Positions 28,829 through 37,282 of a DNA stretch of 64,000 bases are shown here, piece by piece; position 1 is the first letter of the stretch; every line of letters begins with the position of its first letter. This stretch comes from an uncultured Myxococcales bacterium (GTDB taxonomy: Bacteria > Myxococcota > Myxococcia > Myxococcales > Myxococcaceae). The stretch lies in contig CALJKW010000024.1 of NCBI GenBank assembly GCA_937980205.1, positions 62,001 through 126,000 of the forward strand, read 5' to 3'. The translations under genes were made by a program, and so were the position numbers. The notes beneath the pieces were generated by a model. That model was not told the origin of the DNA, made no database searches, and saw nothing but the letters and a program-made list of their open reading frames with translations.

Positions 28829-29034
28829 TGAGATGAGAATCTCGTCGCCGGGGGGTCCCCCTCGCAGGGGTGCGACAAGATTCTCGTCTCAATTCGAGAA
28901 CAACTGGCGATTCACGCGGGCGCCCTCTGACCAGATGCGAACATTCGCGTCCGCGCGCCTCACTTTGGCCGTGAGACGAGATTCTTGTCGCACCCCTTCG
29001 AGCAGCACCCCCTGGAGACGAGATTCTCGTCTCA
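28829..29034. repeat. family-C 206 bp symmetric palindromic element
   Basis: Four 21-bp palindromic units (consensus TGAGACGAGATTCTCGTCTC + A) at 28829-28849, 28871-28891, 28972-28992 and 29014-29034. The outer and inner pairs share exactly the same midpoint (28931.5), so the element is one two-fold symmetric structure with a ~80 bp centre. It fills the gap between two convergent genes; the TGA stop of the minus-strand gene is the end of the right outer unit. A terminator or MITE-like origin is likely. Confidence 0.85.
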
Positions 29035-30555
29035 CCAGATCAACTGCCGCCAGTCGGGGGCGGGTTCGCCGAGCGCGGCGATCCGCTGATGGGGCGGGTA
29101 GCTGATGCGCACGCCCTTCGCGACGAGCGGCTGGAGCTCACTGACGAGCTCGCCCGGATTGCGGATGGCGAGCCACTTCAGCGCGGTCGCCGCCTGCAGT
29201 GCCTTCAGTGACCGCAGGTCCTCATTGAAGTCGAACGACAGGTGCGTGAGCCGCGAGAAGAATGGCGCCTTCGCGAGCTGGGCGACGCTGTCTTCGTTGA
29301 GCTTCGTCATGTCGAGGTTGAGCCACTGAACGGCCGGGAGGGCGCACTTCGCGAGTCGTGAGGCGTCGCTCAACTCGTTGCCCCACAGATCGAGCTTCTG
29401 CACCTTCGAGAACATCGGTGCGTCGAGGACCTCGTAGGCAGAGCCCTTCAACCGGCACTGCGACAGCTCGATGCGCTGCACCGTCGGGTGCGGCTGCGCC
29501 TTGCGGAACGCGGCGAGCAGCTTCGGCTTGTAGCCGGTCAGCTGCATGCTCTCGATCGGCTCCTTCGCGAGCGCCGGCAGCCCCTCGACGATCTTCGCGG
29601 CGTCGCCGATGACGTGCGTCAGGAAGCCACGCCGCCAGGCCCACTGCCGGATGAACGGGCGAATGCTCGCGAGCCATGCCTTCTCGTTGCGTTTGATGAG
29701 CTCGACTCCGCGCTCTTTGAGCTCCTGCACGTCTTCGGGGCGTTTGCCGGTCGACGTCCCATAGCGGGCGCCAGCCGCCAGCAGCGTTCGGCCGAGCTTG
29801 CACTGTACGAGGATGAGCTCGGCGCGCAGGTCGCCCTGCTCCTGCAGCCAGTCGGCGTAGACGAGGCGCGGCTTGTCGTCGTCGGGCGCGGCCAGGATGG
29901 CGTCGAGCAGCGCCGCGTTCTGTTTCATCGGAGCCGGTGCGGGGTCGGGCGGCTTCTTCGGCTTCCTGGGCTTCGCCTTCTCGAGGGCGACGAGGTCTTC
30001 GTGCGAGTCCGGGTGCTCGTAGAGGTGCAGCATCACACCCGCCGCGAAGGCGTTGCGAACGGCGACCGCACCGTCCGTGCGCAGGTCCTCGGGGCACGCG
30101 GCGGTCCACTCCGCAATGAGCTCGCGCGCGACGTCGGCGTGAGCCCAGCCGTCTAGCGCAGTCCCGGCTTGCACCGCGCGAGACTCGAAGCGGGAGGCGT
30201 CGGCTCCGCGCTCAAAGGCACGGCCCGACCCGTCGCCGCCCTTGCCCGACAGCTCGCACGCCAACGCGTAGCCGTCGAACGCAGCCTCGATGCATGCGTA
30301 TCGGATGAGGCGAAAACCCTCGTTCTGAAGCTCGTCGTTCGCGGAGCGGATCGCCTTGAAAGCGAGCCCCGTCGAGAAGTAGCCGTATGACGTGCGGTGC
30401 GGCGCCCAGCCCATGCGCTGTTCCGCGACGCGAACCCACTCCTCGTGAGCGTACGTGTCACCGCGACGCAGCTCTTCGAGTGACTGCTGCTCCGAGTGAC
30501 GCGTGGGCGCCCTTCGCTGCCTGCGCGCGCAGACCGCCTCCAGCAGCGCGCTCAT
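29032..30555 (-). CDS. TIGR02996-domain leucine-rich-repeat protein
   Basis: A 507-residue protein. The first ~200 residues are helical and unassigned (HEEWVRVAEQRMGWAPHRTS, LIRYACIEAAFDGYALACEL). Residue ~210 starts a TIGR02996 module (LLDAILAAPDDDKPRLVYAD, WLQEQGDLRAELILVQ), a ~45-residue repeat abundant in Myxococcota and Planctomycetes. Residues ~320-480 hold leucine-rich repeats (VQRIELSQCRLKGSAYEVLD, VQKLDLWGNELSDASRL, VQWLNLDMTKLNEDSVAQLA), a protein-interaction surface. It overlaps the RelA/SpoT-like gene by ATGA, so the two products are probably made together and may bind each other. Function unknown. Confidence 0.85.
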   Translation of the reverse strand: MSALLEAVCARRQRRAPTRHSEQQSLEELRRGDTYAHEEWVRVAEQRMGWAPHRTSYGYFSTGLAFKAIRSANDELQNEGFRLIRYACIEAAFDGYALACELSGKGGDGSGRAFERGADASRFESRAVQAGTALDGWAHADVARELIAEWTAACPEDLRTDGAVAVRNAFAAGVMLHLYEHPDSHEDLVALEKAKPRKPKKPPDPAPAPMKQNAALLDAILAAPDDDKPRLVYADWLQEQGDLRAELILVQCKLGRTLLAAGARYGTSTGKRPEDVQELKERGVELIKRNEKAWLASIRPFIRQWAWRRGFLTHVIGDAAKIVEGLPALAKEPIESMQLTGYKPKLLAAFRKAQPHPTVQRIELSQCRLKGSAYEVLDAPMFSKVQKLDLWGNELSDASRLAKCALPAVQWLNLDMTKLNEDSVAQLAKAPFFSRLTHLSFDFNEDLRSLKALQAATALKWLAIRNPGELVSELQPLVAKGVRISYPPHQRIAALGEPAPDWRQLIW

Positions 30556-31562
30556 TCGACGAGGAACACCTCGACGCCCTCGTGCTGCGGCGGGTCTCCG
30601 CTGGGGTCGAGCAACAGCCACCGCAGCAGCGATCGATAGAACCCGAACAGCGGGAACTTCGCGGCGACCTCGTCGCGCACGCGCTCGCGCGTCGTCTTGA
30701 AGCCCTGGTGGCTCTCGCGGGTGAGGCGCTCGCGCTCGTGCAAGAAGTTCGACAGCGGCTGAATCTGAATCTCGAACGTTCGCCCGTTCCAGCTGACGAC
30801 GCTCTTCAGCGCCGACCAGCCCGACTGCTTGCGCGAGGGGCGCTCGAGGTAGTCCTTCACCTCGACGAACACGAGCTTCTCTTCCAGCGTCGTGAGGGTC
30901 TCCTGCACGCGGTAGCAGTCTTCCATCGTGCCGACGACGACCTTGATGCCGAAGACGTCCTTCACGTAGCGGCCGAGGTGGCGCAGCTGCTTGTCGCGCA
31001 GCACGATCGCGTCGAGGTCGAAGATTTCGTCGGTGACCTTGTTCCAGATCTCCTGCTCGGCCTTGATGCGCGTGAGGATGCGGTAGACCGAGAGCGGGTT
31101 CGGAGCCTCGGGCTCGTACTCGACGACGTTCGAGACGAGCTGCACGCGGCGCCAGTCGCGGGCCTCGGCGATGGCGAGCCGAGCCAGCACCCGGTTGCCC
31201 AGGTCGAGGTCGGTGCTCCGCACCACCTCTTCGCGCGACACGTCGACGATGAGCGTGAAGCGCTCGCGCGACTTCTCGACCTCGCCGATGACGACCGAGC
31301 GCAGCTGGTGCGGGCCGAGCAGCTTGTCGGCGAGCAGGCCGGCGAGCATGTGGAGCTCGCGCTCTCCGCGGCGAATCATCTCGGAGAACTCGGCGCGCGC
31401 CTGCGCCACGTGCGAGCGCGACAGCTCGATGCGGCCCGACGTCCCCGACTCGATGCCGCTGCGCGCCTGCTGCAGCTTCACCACGAGCTCGTTCAGCGCC
31501 GGAGCCTGCGAGACCATCCACAGGGGCGATGACTGGTGCTGCTGTGGTGCTGCGTCGCTCAT
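30552..31562 (-). CDS. RelA/SpoT-fold nucleotidyltransferase-like protein
   Basis: A 336-residue protein whose second half matches the RelA/SpoT synthetase fold. Visible: the ATP-site helix R165-I-K167 ... K175 (family RxKxxxSIxxK; here Ser is Glu171), D202 in KDVFGIKVVV (catalytic Asp of DxxGIR), VKDYLERP at 236-242, the G-loop SGWSALK (family NGYQSLH: Tyr replaced by Trp249, His by Lys253), E264 in EIQIQ (catalytic Glu) and ESHQGFK. No HD hydrolase, TGS or ACT domain. The N-terminal ~150 residues are unassigned. This is the build of a small alarmone synthetase or toxSAS-type enzyme, but with altered acceptor-binding residues. It overlaps the LRR gene by 4 bases. Confidence 0.75.
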   Translation of the reverse strand: MSDAAPQQHQSSPLWMVSQAPALNELVVKLQQARSGIESGTSGRIELSRSHVAQARAEFSEMIRRGERELHMLAGLLADKLLGPHQLRSVVIGEVEKSRERFTLIVDVSREEVVRSTDLDLGNRVLARLAIAEARDWRRVQLVSNVVEYEPEAPNPLSVYRILTRIKAEQEIWNKVTDEIFDLDAIVLRDKQLRHLGRYVKDVFGIKVVVGTMEDCYRVQETLTTLEEKLVFVEVKDYLERPSRKQSGWSALKSVVSWNGRTFEIQIQPLSNFLHERERLTRESHQGFKTTRERVRDEVAAKFPLFGFYRSLLRWLLLDPSGDPPQHEGVEVFLVE

Positions 31563-31584
31563 GGGCGCCGCATGATACGCGCGT

Positions 31585-33906
31585 TCAGGGGCGCAACACT
31601 TCCCATCGATAGCGTCGCGACGCGGGCCCGCCGCTCACGGAGAGCGTCACGTCCTCGACCTTCATGCTGGAGGTCTCCACGCGCAGCGGGGCCGCAGAGC
31701 TTCCGCCCGTGTCGCGCACGGCGCGCAGGCGGGTGCCGTCCTCGAGGGTGAGCTCTGCGGTGCGGCCCGCCTCGAGCGCGACGCGCAGGTCGAGGACGTC
31801 GGCGCGCGAGGCCTCGGTCACGACGCCGGGCTCCGTCGCCGGCGCGAGCGTCTGCACGGCGGGGTCGAGCAGCGGAACGATGTGTCCCGTCTGCAGGAAC
31901 AGCGGCACGCGGTCGAACGGGGCCTCGATGTCGACCGTGCGGTCGCCGCTGTACGACCGCAGGCTGAACCACTCGACGTATTCGCCCGGCGGCAGCCAGA
32001 ACGTGCGCGTCGTGACGCCGCGGCGCACGACCGGCGCCGCGAACAGCGCCGGCCCGAGGAAATAGGTGTCCTCGCTCTTCCACGTCTCGGGCGCGCGCGG
32101 GTGCAGCAGAAACGGAGGCCTCATCATCGGCATGCCGGTCTCGTGCGCTTCCTTCGCGAGCAACCGGAAGTAAGGAGCGAGCCGCGTGTGCAGCGACGCC
32201 ATCACCCGGTAGATGTCCTGCGTCTGCTGGTCGCTCCACAGCGTCCACTTCGTCTTCGGCCCGCCGACCGGGTTCACGCAGGCGTCCTGGTCCATCATGA
32301 TCGGCGAGAGCGCTCCGAGCGCGTACCAGCGCACGAGCACCTCCTTGTCGCGCGGCGCGTCGGTGATGCACTTGAAGCCGCCGACGTCGCTGCCCCAGTA
32401 CGGCACTCCGGCGAGCGCGAGGCCCAGGCCTCCGCGCAGCTGCGCCGGCAGCCCTTGAGAGTCGTCGAACGTCGCCTCGGGGTCCCCGCTCCACACGGCC
32501 GGCACCCACCGCTGCGTGCCGGTGTACCCGCTGCGAACGAAGAACAGGTAGTCGTTGGGCTTCACGCGCTCGAAGAAGTCGTGCGCGGCCTTCGCGGACA
32601 GCACGGGGAACTCGTTGTGCACCTCGTCTCCGCGGCGGCCGTCGTGAAAGCGCGACGAGCGGGCGACGTACTCGCCGAAGTCGTGCATCCAGCCGTCGTA
32701 GCCGAGGTCGACGCCGCGCTGGAGCAGCGTCTCGTACCACTTCACCGCCGCGGGGTTGGTGAGGTCGACCGCCGAGATGTTCAGCGGAGCGCCGGAGATG
32801 AAGAACGTCGTCGCCGGCTCGCCGTTCGGCTGCTTCTCGAAGAAGCCGGCGTCGCGGCCGAACGCGTAGTCGGCGGCGGCCCTCGGGTGGTCGGCCGCGA
32901 CGTACGGGTTGTTGTAGCCGATGGCCTTGAAGCCGTTCGCGTGCTGCAGCGCGGTCCACGCGCGCAGCTCGTTCTCGATGCCGACGTGCGAGAGCGCGGG
33001 CAGGAAGTGCATCGCGTCGTCGATGGCGGTCAGCGGCAGGCCGGCGTCGCGCATCACGGCCCACTCGGGAGCTCCGTTCACCATCGCGTTGCGGCCGATG
33101 CGCCGGCGCGGGCCCCACACCCACGGGGCGGGAATCGGCGCGCGGCCGGTGTCCTCCGTCCACATCGCCAGGTTCTGCACCGGGTCGCCGAGGTAGAGCG
33201 TCACGGGCACCTGCGTGCCGTTCACCACCGCGCGCCAGGTCGCCGGGTCGGTCGCGCCGAAGTCGAGCTCGGTGCGGCGCGTGGTGTCGATCGACGCCGC
33301 GAAGAGCGCGCTCGAGTGGAAGAACGGCACGGGGAAGTAGGTCATCGACGGCCCGTTCGGGAACGGATTGTCGGGGCGGATGCCGGGCGCCTCGCCGCCG
33401 CCCAGGCCGGCCTCCTCGGCCCAGCTGTAGAGCGACAAGCCCCGGTGGTCGAACGACGCGTACCGCTCGCCCAGGCCGAACACGTGCTCGTCGGCGCCGA
33501 GCACGAACGGCAGCGCGCTCTTGTTGAGGCCGCTCGCGGTGGTCGTCGCGACGAGCTTCACGCGCTGGCCGCTCAGCGAGATGTCGAGGGTGAAGCCCTC
33601 CGCGAAGGTGAGCTTCACCGACGTCGGGGTCTGCTCGACGAGCGTGGCGTCGGTCGCCTGGGTCCACGGCCCCTCCTTCGCCCGGTAGCCGTCCCAGCCG
33701 GGGATGAGCTGCGAGGCGAACTCCGGCGTGTCGCGCGTCGCGCGCGGACCGCCGCTCGAGCGCAGCACGACGTCTGAGGAGCCGCGGGAGATCTCGAGCG
33801 CGTAGGGCCGCAGCGTCACCTTCACGCGCACCTGCTCGTTGGAGAGCGACACCTCGTTGTTGGAAGAGCACGCAGCGAGCAGCGGCAGCAGGAGAAGTCG
33901 GCGCAC
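31585..33906 (-). CDS. GH31 alpha-glycosidase, lipoprotein
   Basis: A 773-residue glycoside hydrolase of family 31, starting at GTG 33906. Lipobox LLLLPLLAACSS, so it is anchored outside the cytoplasm. The nucleophile is Asp409 in WMHDFGEY; PAVWSGDPEAT supplies the likely acid/base Asp; PYWGSDVGGF and the C-terminal beta sandwich complete the fold. GH31 enzymes release alpha-linked glucose, xylose or sulfoquinovose; the exact sugar is not decided here. Its start is only 17 bases from the divergent gene at 33924, so promoters must overlap the 5' ends. It is a stand-alone degradative enzyme. Confidence 0.93.
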   Translation of the reverse strand: MRRLLLLPLLAACSSNNEVSLSNEQVRVKVTLRPYALEISRGSSDVVLRSSGGPRATRDTPEFASQLIPGWDGYRAKEGPWTQATDATLVEQTPTSVKLTFAEGFTLDISLSGQRVKLVATTTASGLNKSALPFVLGADEHVFGLGERYASFDHRGLSLYSWAEEAGLGGGEAPGIRPDNPFPNGPSMTYFPVPFFHSSALFAASIDTTRRTELDFGATDPATWRAVVNGTQVPVTLYLGDPVQNLAMWTEDTGRAPIPAPWVWGPRRRIGRNAMVNGAPEWAVMRDAGLPLTAIDDAMHFLPALSHVGIENELRAWTALQHANGFKAIGYNNPYVAADHPRAAADYAFGRDAGFFEKQPNGEPATTFFISGAPLNISAVDLTNPAAVKWYETLLQRGVDLGYDGWMHDFGEYVARSSRFHDGRRGDEVHNEFPVLSAKAAHDFFERVKPNDYLFFVRSGYTGTQRWVPAVWSGDPEATFDDSQGLPAQLRGGLGLALAGVPYWGSDVGGFKCITDAPRDKEVLVRWYALGALSPIMMDQDACVNPVGGPKTKWTLWSDQQTQDIYRVMASLHTRLAPYFRLLAKEAHETGMPMMRPPFLLHPRAPETWKSEDTYFLGPALFAAPVVRRGVTTRTFWLPPGEYVEWFSLRSYSGDRTVDIEAPFDRVPLFLQTGHIVPLLDPAVQTLAPATEPGVVTEASRADVLDLRVALEAGRTAELTLEDGTRLRAVRDTGGSSAAPLRVETSSMKVEDVTLSVSGGPASRRYRWEVLRP

Positions 33907-33923
33907 GTCCCTCCTTCTACGCT

Positions 33924-34559
33924 ATGACGCGCGTCATGAAGAAAGTCCTGATGGTGCTGCTCGGCCTGGGCTTCGTGGTGGGGGTCGGGATGTTCATCGC
34001 CATTCAGACGGCGACGGTCGTTCGCCAGCTCAAGTCACACGACGAGCTGAAGGCCGACGGCGTGACGGTGAAGACGCGCACCGACGATGCGCTCGACTAC
34101 AGCGTGGCCGTCGACATCGCCGCGCCGGTGCCCATCGTCTGGGCGCTGCTCACCAACGCGAAGGCGTACCCGGAGTGGAACAGCACCATCGTGAAGATCG
34201 ACGGCAACATCGCCAAGACCGAGACGATTCACCTCGTGGCGAAGGTCGCTCCCGACCGCACGTTCGACCTGCGCGTCAGCGAGCTCATCAAGAACGAGCG
34301 GATGATCTGGGAAGACGGCGGCAAGGCGTTCGCCGGCGTGCGCACGTTCACGCTCAAGCCGACGCCGAGCGGCGGGACCCGGTTTGCGATGAACGAGACC
34401 TTCTCGGGGCGCATGCTGCCGATGATCGAAGGCTCGCTCCCGGACTTCACCACCGACTTCAATGGCTTCACCGCGGACCTGAAGAAGGCCGCGGAGAAGG
34501 TGGCGCCGCCGATGGATGCTCCGGCGGCGCCTGTGGAGACTCCGGACGCCGGCGGCTGA
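33924..34559 (+). CDS. membrane-anchored SRPBCC (START/Bet v 1-like) protein
   Basis: A 211-residue protein with an N-terminal membrane anchor (VLMVLLGLGFVVGVGMFIAI) and an SRPBCC domain ~55-190: VDIAAPVPIVWALLTNAKAY and PEWNSTIVKIDG are the typical opening of such hydrophobic-ligand-binding folds. A Pro/Ala-rich tail follows. ATG 33936 (MKKVLM) is an alternative and perhaps better start. Ligand unknown; lipid or polyketide binding is only a family property. Confidence 0.82.
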   Translation: MTRVMKKVLMVLLGLGFVVGVGMFIAIQTATVVRQLKSHDELKADGVTVKTRTDDALDYSVAVDIAAPVPIVWALLTNAKAYPEWNSTIVKIDGNIAKTETIHLVAKVAPDRTFDLRVSELIKNERMIWEDGGKAFAGVRTFTLKPTPSGGTRFAMNETFSGRMLPMIEGSLPDFTTDFNGFTADLKKAAEKVAPPMDAPAAPVETPDAGG

Positions 34560-34589
34560 GCCGCAGCTCGACGGCCCCCTCGCCCCGGC

Positions 34590-34859
34590 TCAGTCGTAAC
34601 CGCTCAGCGACTGGTTCTTCTTGCCGTTCTCGTCGTAGCACTCGCCGTTGCACGACGAGGAGTAGCTCGACACGTTGCCGCAGTCGGTGCCCTTCGCGCT
34701 CTTGCAGATGTTCTTCGCCTTGTCGCGGTCGGCGAAGCTGTCGCCCTTCACGCAGACGTTGAGGCCCTTCACCTTGTCGAACGAGTAGCACTTCGCCTCG
34801 GCGGAGAACGGCACCGCCACCGCAGCAGCCAGGAGCACACCAGCGAGGAGTCTTTTCAT
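34590..34859 (-). CDS. small secreted cysteine-rich protein
   Basis: An 89-residue product with a clear signal peptide (LLAGVLLAAAVAVPFSAEA). The mature ~67 residues contain six cysteines (KCYSFD, LNVCVKG, NICKSAKGTDCG, SSCNGECYDENG), an arrangement that suggests three disulfides. Rich in Lys, Ser and Asp. No family recognised; it could be a secreted toxin, inhibitor or structural protein. It is convergent with the SRPBCC gene. Confidence 0.75.
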   Translation of the reverse strand: MKRLLAGVLLAAAVAVPFSAEAKCYSFDKVKGLNVCVKGDSFADRDKAKNICKSAKGTDCGNVSSYSSSCNGECYDENGKKNQSLSGYD

Positions 34860-34922
34860 GTCTGGCCTGACCCGCGGCGCGAACACCGAGTGCACCGGAA
34901 GTTGCGGTAGGGTCGCGGGCCC

Positions 34923-35681
34923 ATGCGTCAGCTCCTCATCCTCTGCACCTTCATCGTTGCATGCGGTCCACCTCCCACCGGCACGCTGTCATCGAAGGTG
35001 TCGCGTGACCCTGCGCTCGCCACCACCTTCACCACCGAAGACGGCTGGACGCTGAACTTCACCCACGTCGTGATCGCCATCAGCGGCGTCTCCGCGAAGG
35101 GCGGAGAGGACGTCGGCTTCCCCGCCGGTCTCGCGAAGCCGAAGGTCGTCGACCTCGTCGTCGGCGAGGGCGTCGACCTGGTGTCGAACGCGATGGCGAC
35201 TCCGAAGGCCTACGACACCGTGGCGCTGGCGCTCGGCCGCGCGACCGGCGACGAGAACGTGAACGTGCCCGCGGACGTGCTCAACCGCATGGGCCAGCGG
35301 CCGTTCTACGTCGAGGGCACCGCGTCGAAGCAGTCGACGATGCGCACCTTCCAGCTCGGCTCGTCGAAGGCCGTCACGTTCTCGGGCTGCATGCCGAGCG
35401 CGACCGTGGCCGCGAACGGGACGGCGACGCTCGACTTCCGCGTCCACGCGCAGCGCGTGTTCCACGACGACGCCGGCAAGATGCGCTTCGAGGCGTGGGC
35501 GCTCGCCGACACCGCGCCGGTCGACACCGTCGTCGTGAACACCGAGGCGCAGACCATCATGACGTCGACGCTGCCGCCGGCGCACTACGGCATGACGCAG
35601 GGCAACCTCATCACCGTGTTCGAGAAGCGCCTGCTCGGCATCGTGGGCCTGGGCGACAGCGGCACCTGCACGGGGCAGTGA
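34923..35681 (+). CDS. lipoprotein of unknown function
   Basis: A 252-residue protein with lipobox (LLILCTFIVACG). The mature part is beta-rich (WTLNFTHVVIAISGVSAKGG, AYDTVALALGR, TATLDFRVHAQRVF), with Cys pairs near the end (GCMPS and GDSGTCTGQ). It resembles unnamed myxobacterial lipoproteins with a DUF4382-like start (LNFTHVVIAI). Divergent from the Cys-rich gene; 75 bases precede the BchE-like gene, so co-transcription with it is possible. Confidence 0.72.
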   Translation: MRQLLILCTFIVACGPPPTGTLSSKVSRDPALATTFTTEDGWTLNFTHVVIAISGVSAKGGEDVGFPAGLAKPKVVDLVVGEGVDLVSNAMATPKAYDTVALALGRATGDENVNVPADVLNRMGQRPFYVEGTASKQSTMRTFQLGSSKAVTFSGCMPSATVAANGTATLDFRVHAQRVFHDDAGKMRFEAWALADTAPVDTVVVNTEAQTIMTSTLPPAHYGMTQGNLITVFEKRLLGIVGLGDSGTCTGQ

Positions 35682-35756
35682 CCGTTCGCGGTCGCGTTCC
35701 GACCGCTCGCGGGGAGCACCGGATGACGGAGCGCATCGTCGGGGTCTTCTCCCGGC

Positions 35757-37277
35757 ATGCGCATCCTCCTGGTGAACCCGCCGCACCCCGCCATCGGTAG
35801 CCGCATCCCCGACGACCACCTGCCTCCGCTGGGCCTGCTCAGCATCGGAGGCCCGCTCCTCGACGCGGGCCACGACGTGAAGCTGCTCGACGCCGACCGG
35901 CTCGACCTGCCGCTCGGAGAGCTCTGCCGCCGCGCGCTCGCGTGGAAGCCCGACGCCGTGCTCATCGGCCACTCGGGCTCGACGTCCGCGCACCCGTGCG
36001 TCCGCGCGCTGACGCGCCTCTTGAAGACCGAGGAGCCGACGCTGCGCATCGTCTACGGCGGCGTGTTCCCGACGTACCACTGGCGCGACGTGCTGCGCGA
36101 CGAGCCGCAGATCGACGTCATCGTGCGCGGCGAGGGCGAGGTGACGGCCGTGAACCTGATGCGCGCGCTGGAGCACGGCGAGCCGCTCGACTCCGTGCGC
36201 GGCATCGCGTTCCGCAAGCTCGGGGCCCCGTTCGCGACGGGAGCCGCGGCGGTGATTCAGTGCCTCGACGACTGCCGCGTCGGCTGGGAGCTCATCGACC
36301 ACGCCGACTACTCGTACTGGGGCGGCCTGCGCGCGGTCGTCATCCAGTTCAGCCGCGGCTGTCCGCACCCGTGCAACTACTGCGGGCAGCGCGGGTTCTG
36401 GACGCGCTGGCGCCACCGCGACCCGGTGAAGCTGGCGAAGGAGATCGCCCGGCTCCACCGCGAGCACGGCGTCATCGTCTTCAACTTCGCCGACGAGAAC
36501 CCGACGTCTTCACGGGCGCGGTGGAAGGAATTCTGCGAGGCGCTGATCGCCCAGAACGTGCCCGACGTCATCCTCGTCGGCAGCACGCGCGCCGACGACA
36601 TCGTGCGCGACGCCGACCTCTTGCACCTCTACAAGAAGGCGGGCGTGCAGCGCTGGCTGCTCGGCATGGAGAACACCGACGAACAGACGCTGAAGCTCAT
36701 CAAGAAGAACGGCACCGTGCAGAAGGACCGCGAGGCGATTCGGCTGCTGCGCAAAGCCGGCATCCTCTCGATGGCCACCTGGGTCGTCGGCTTCGAGGAG
36801 GAGACGCACCAGGACTACTGGCGCGGATTGAAGCAGCTGCTCTCGTACGACCCGGACCAGCTGCAGATGCTCTACGTGACTCCGCACCGGTGGACGCCGT
36901 TCTTCGATCTCGCCCGCGGCCGCGAGGTGATTCAGAAGGACCAGAGCAAGTGGGACTACAAGCACCAGGTGCTGAAGACGAAGGCGCTGAAGCCGTGGCA
37001 GGTGCTGCTGTGGTCGAAGCTGACCGAGCTCGTGCTGCAGGCGCGGCCGAAGGCGCTGAAGCGGTTGTTCTTCCGCGACCGGGGGCTGCGTCACGCCCAG
37101 CGCTGGTACACGCAGATGGGCCGGCGCGTCTGGCCGCACGAGCTGTTCGGCTGGCTCTTCCGCGACCAGCGCACCGACGACGGGACGACGCTCGAGAAGT
37201 ACTGGGGCGCCTCGCTCTCGCACGAGGAGGAGTCGATGGTGGTCGAGAAGCGGCAGCCCCTCCTCCGCTCAGCGTGA
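35757..37277 (+). CDS. BchE-like B12-binding radical SAM protein
   Basis: A 506-residue protein. Residues ~1-140 are a cobalamin-binding-type Rossmann domain (MRILLVNPPHPAIGSRIP, IVYGGVFPTYHW, VIVRGEGE). The radical SAM domain starts at C202xxxC206xxC209 (FSRGCPHPCNYCGQRGFWTR), followed by NFADENPTSSRARWKEFCEA, DDIVRDADLLHLYKKAGVQR and MATWVVGFEEET. These blocks correspond one by one to BchE, the anaerobic Mg-protoporphyrin monomethyl ester cyclase, yet no other bacteriochlorophyll gene is present. It may be a relative with another substrate. Its TGA stop (37275-37277) overlaps the stop of the convergent gene through a family-A repeat core. Confidence 0.85.
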   Translation: MRILLVNPPHPAIGSRIPDDHLPPLGLLSIGGPLLDAGHDVKLLDADRLDLPLGELCRRALAWKPDAVLIGHSGSTSAHPCVRALTRLLKTEEPTLRIVYGGVFPTYHWRDVLRDEPQIDVIVRGEGEVTAVNLMRALEHGEPLDSVRGIAFRKLGAPFATGAAAVIQCLDDCRVGWELIDHADYSYWGGLRAVVIQFSRGCPHPCNYCGQRGFWTRWRHRDPVKLAKEIARLHREHGVIVFNFADENPTSSRARWKEFCEALIAQNVPDVILVGSTRADDIVRDADLLHLYKKAGVQRWLLGMENTDEQTLKLIKKNGTVQKDREAIRLLRKAGILSMATWVVGFEEETHQDYWRGLKQLLSYDPDQLQMLYVTPHRWTPFFDLARGREVIQKDQSKWDYKHQVLKTKALKPWQVLLWSKLTELVLQARPKALKRLFFRDRGLRHAQRWYTQMGRRVWPHELFGWLFRDQRTDDGTTLEKYWGASLSHEEESMVVEKRQPLLRSA

Positions 37278-37282
37278 CCGGC
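37261..37282. repeat. family-A repeat half-site shared by two stop codons
   Basis: CTCCGCTCAGCGTGACCGG spans the overlap of two convergent genes. TCA (37269-37271) is the TGA stop of the minus-strand gene and TGA (37275-37277) is the stop of the BchE-like gene. Confidence 0.65.

Noticed and set aside
28829..29034. CRISPR array
   Set aside because: The repeated units are themselves palindromes, number four, and are spaced 42/101/42; there are no uniform spacers and no cas genes.
35757..37277. Bacteriochlorophyll gene cluster
   Set aside because: Only one BchE-like gene; neighbours are unrelated.
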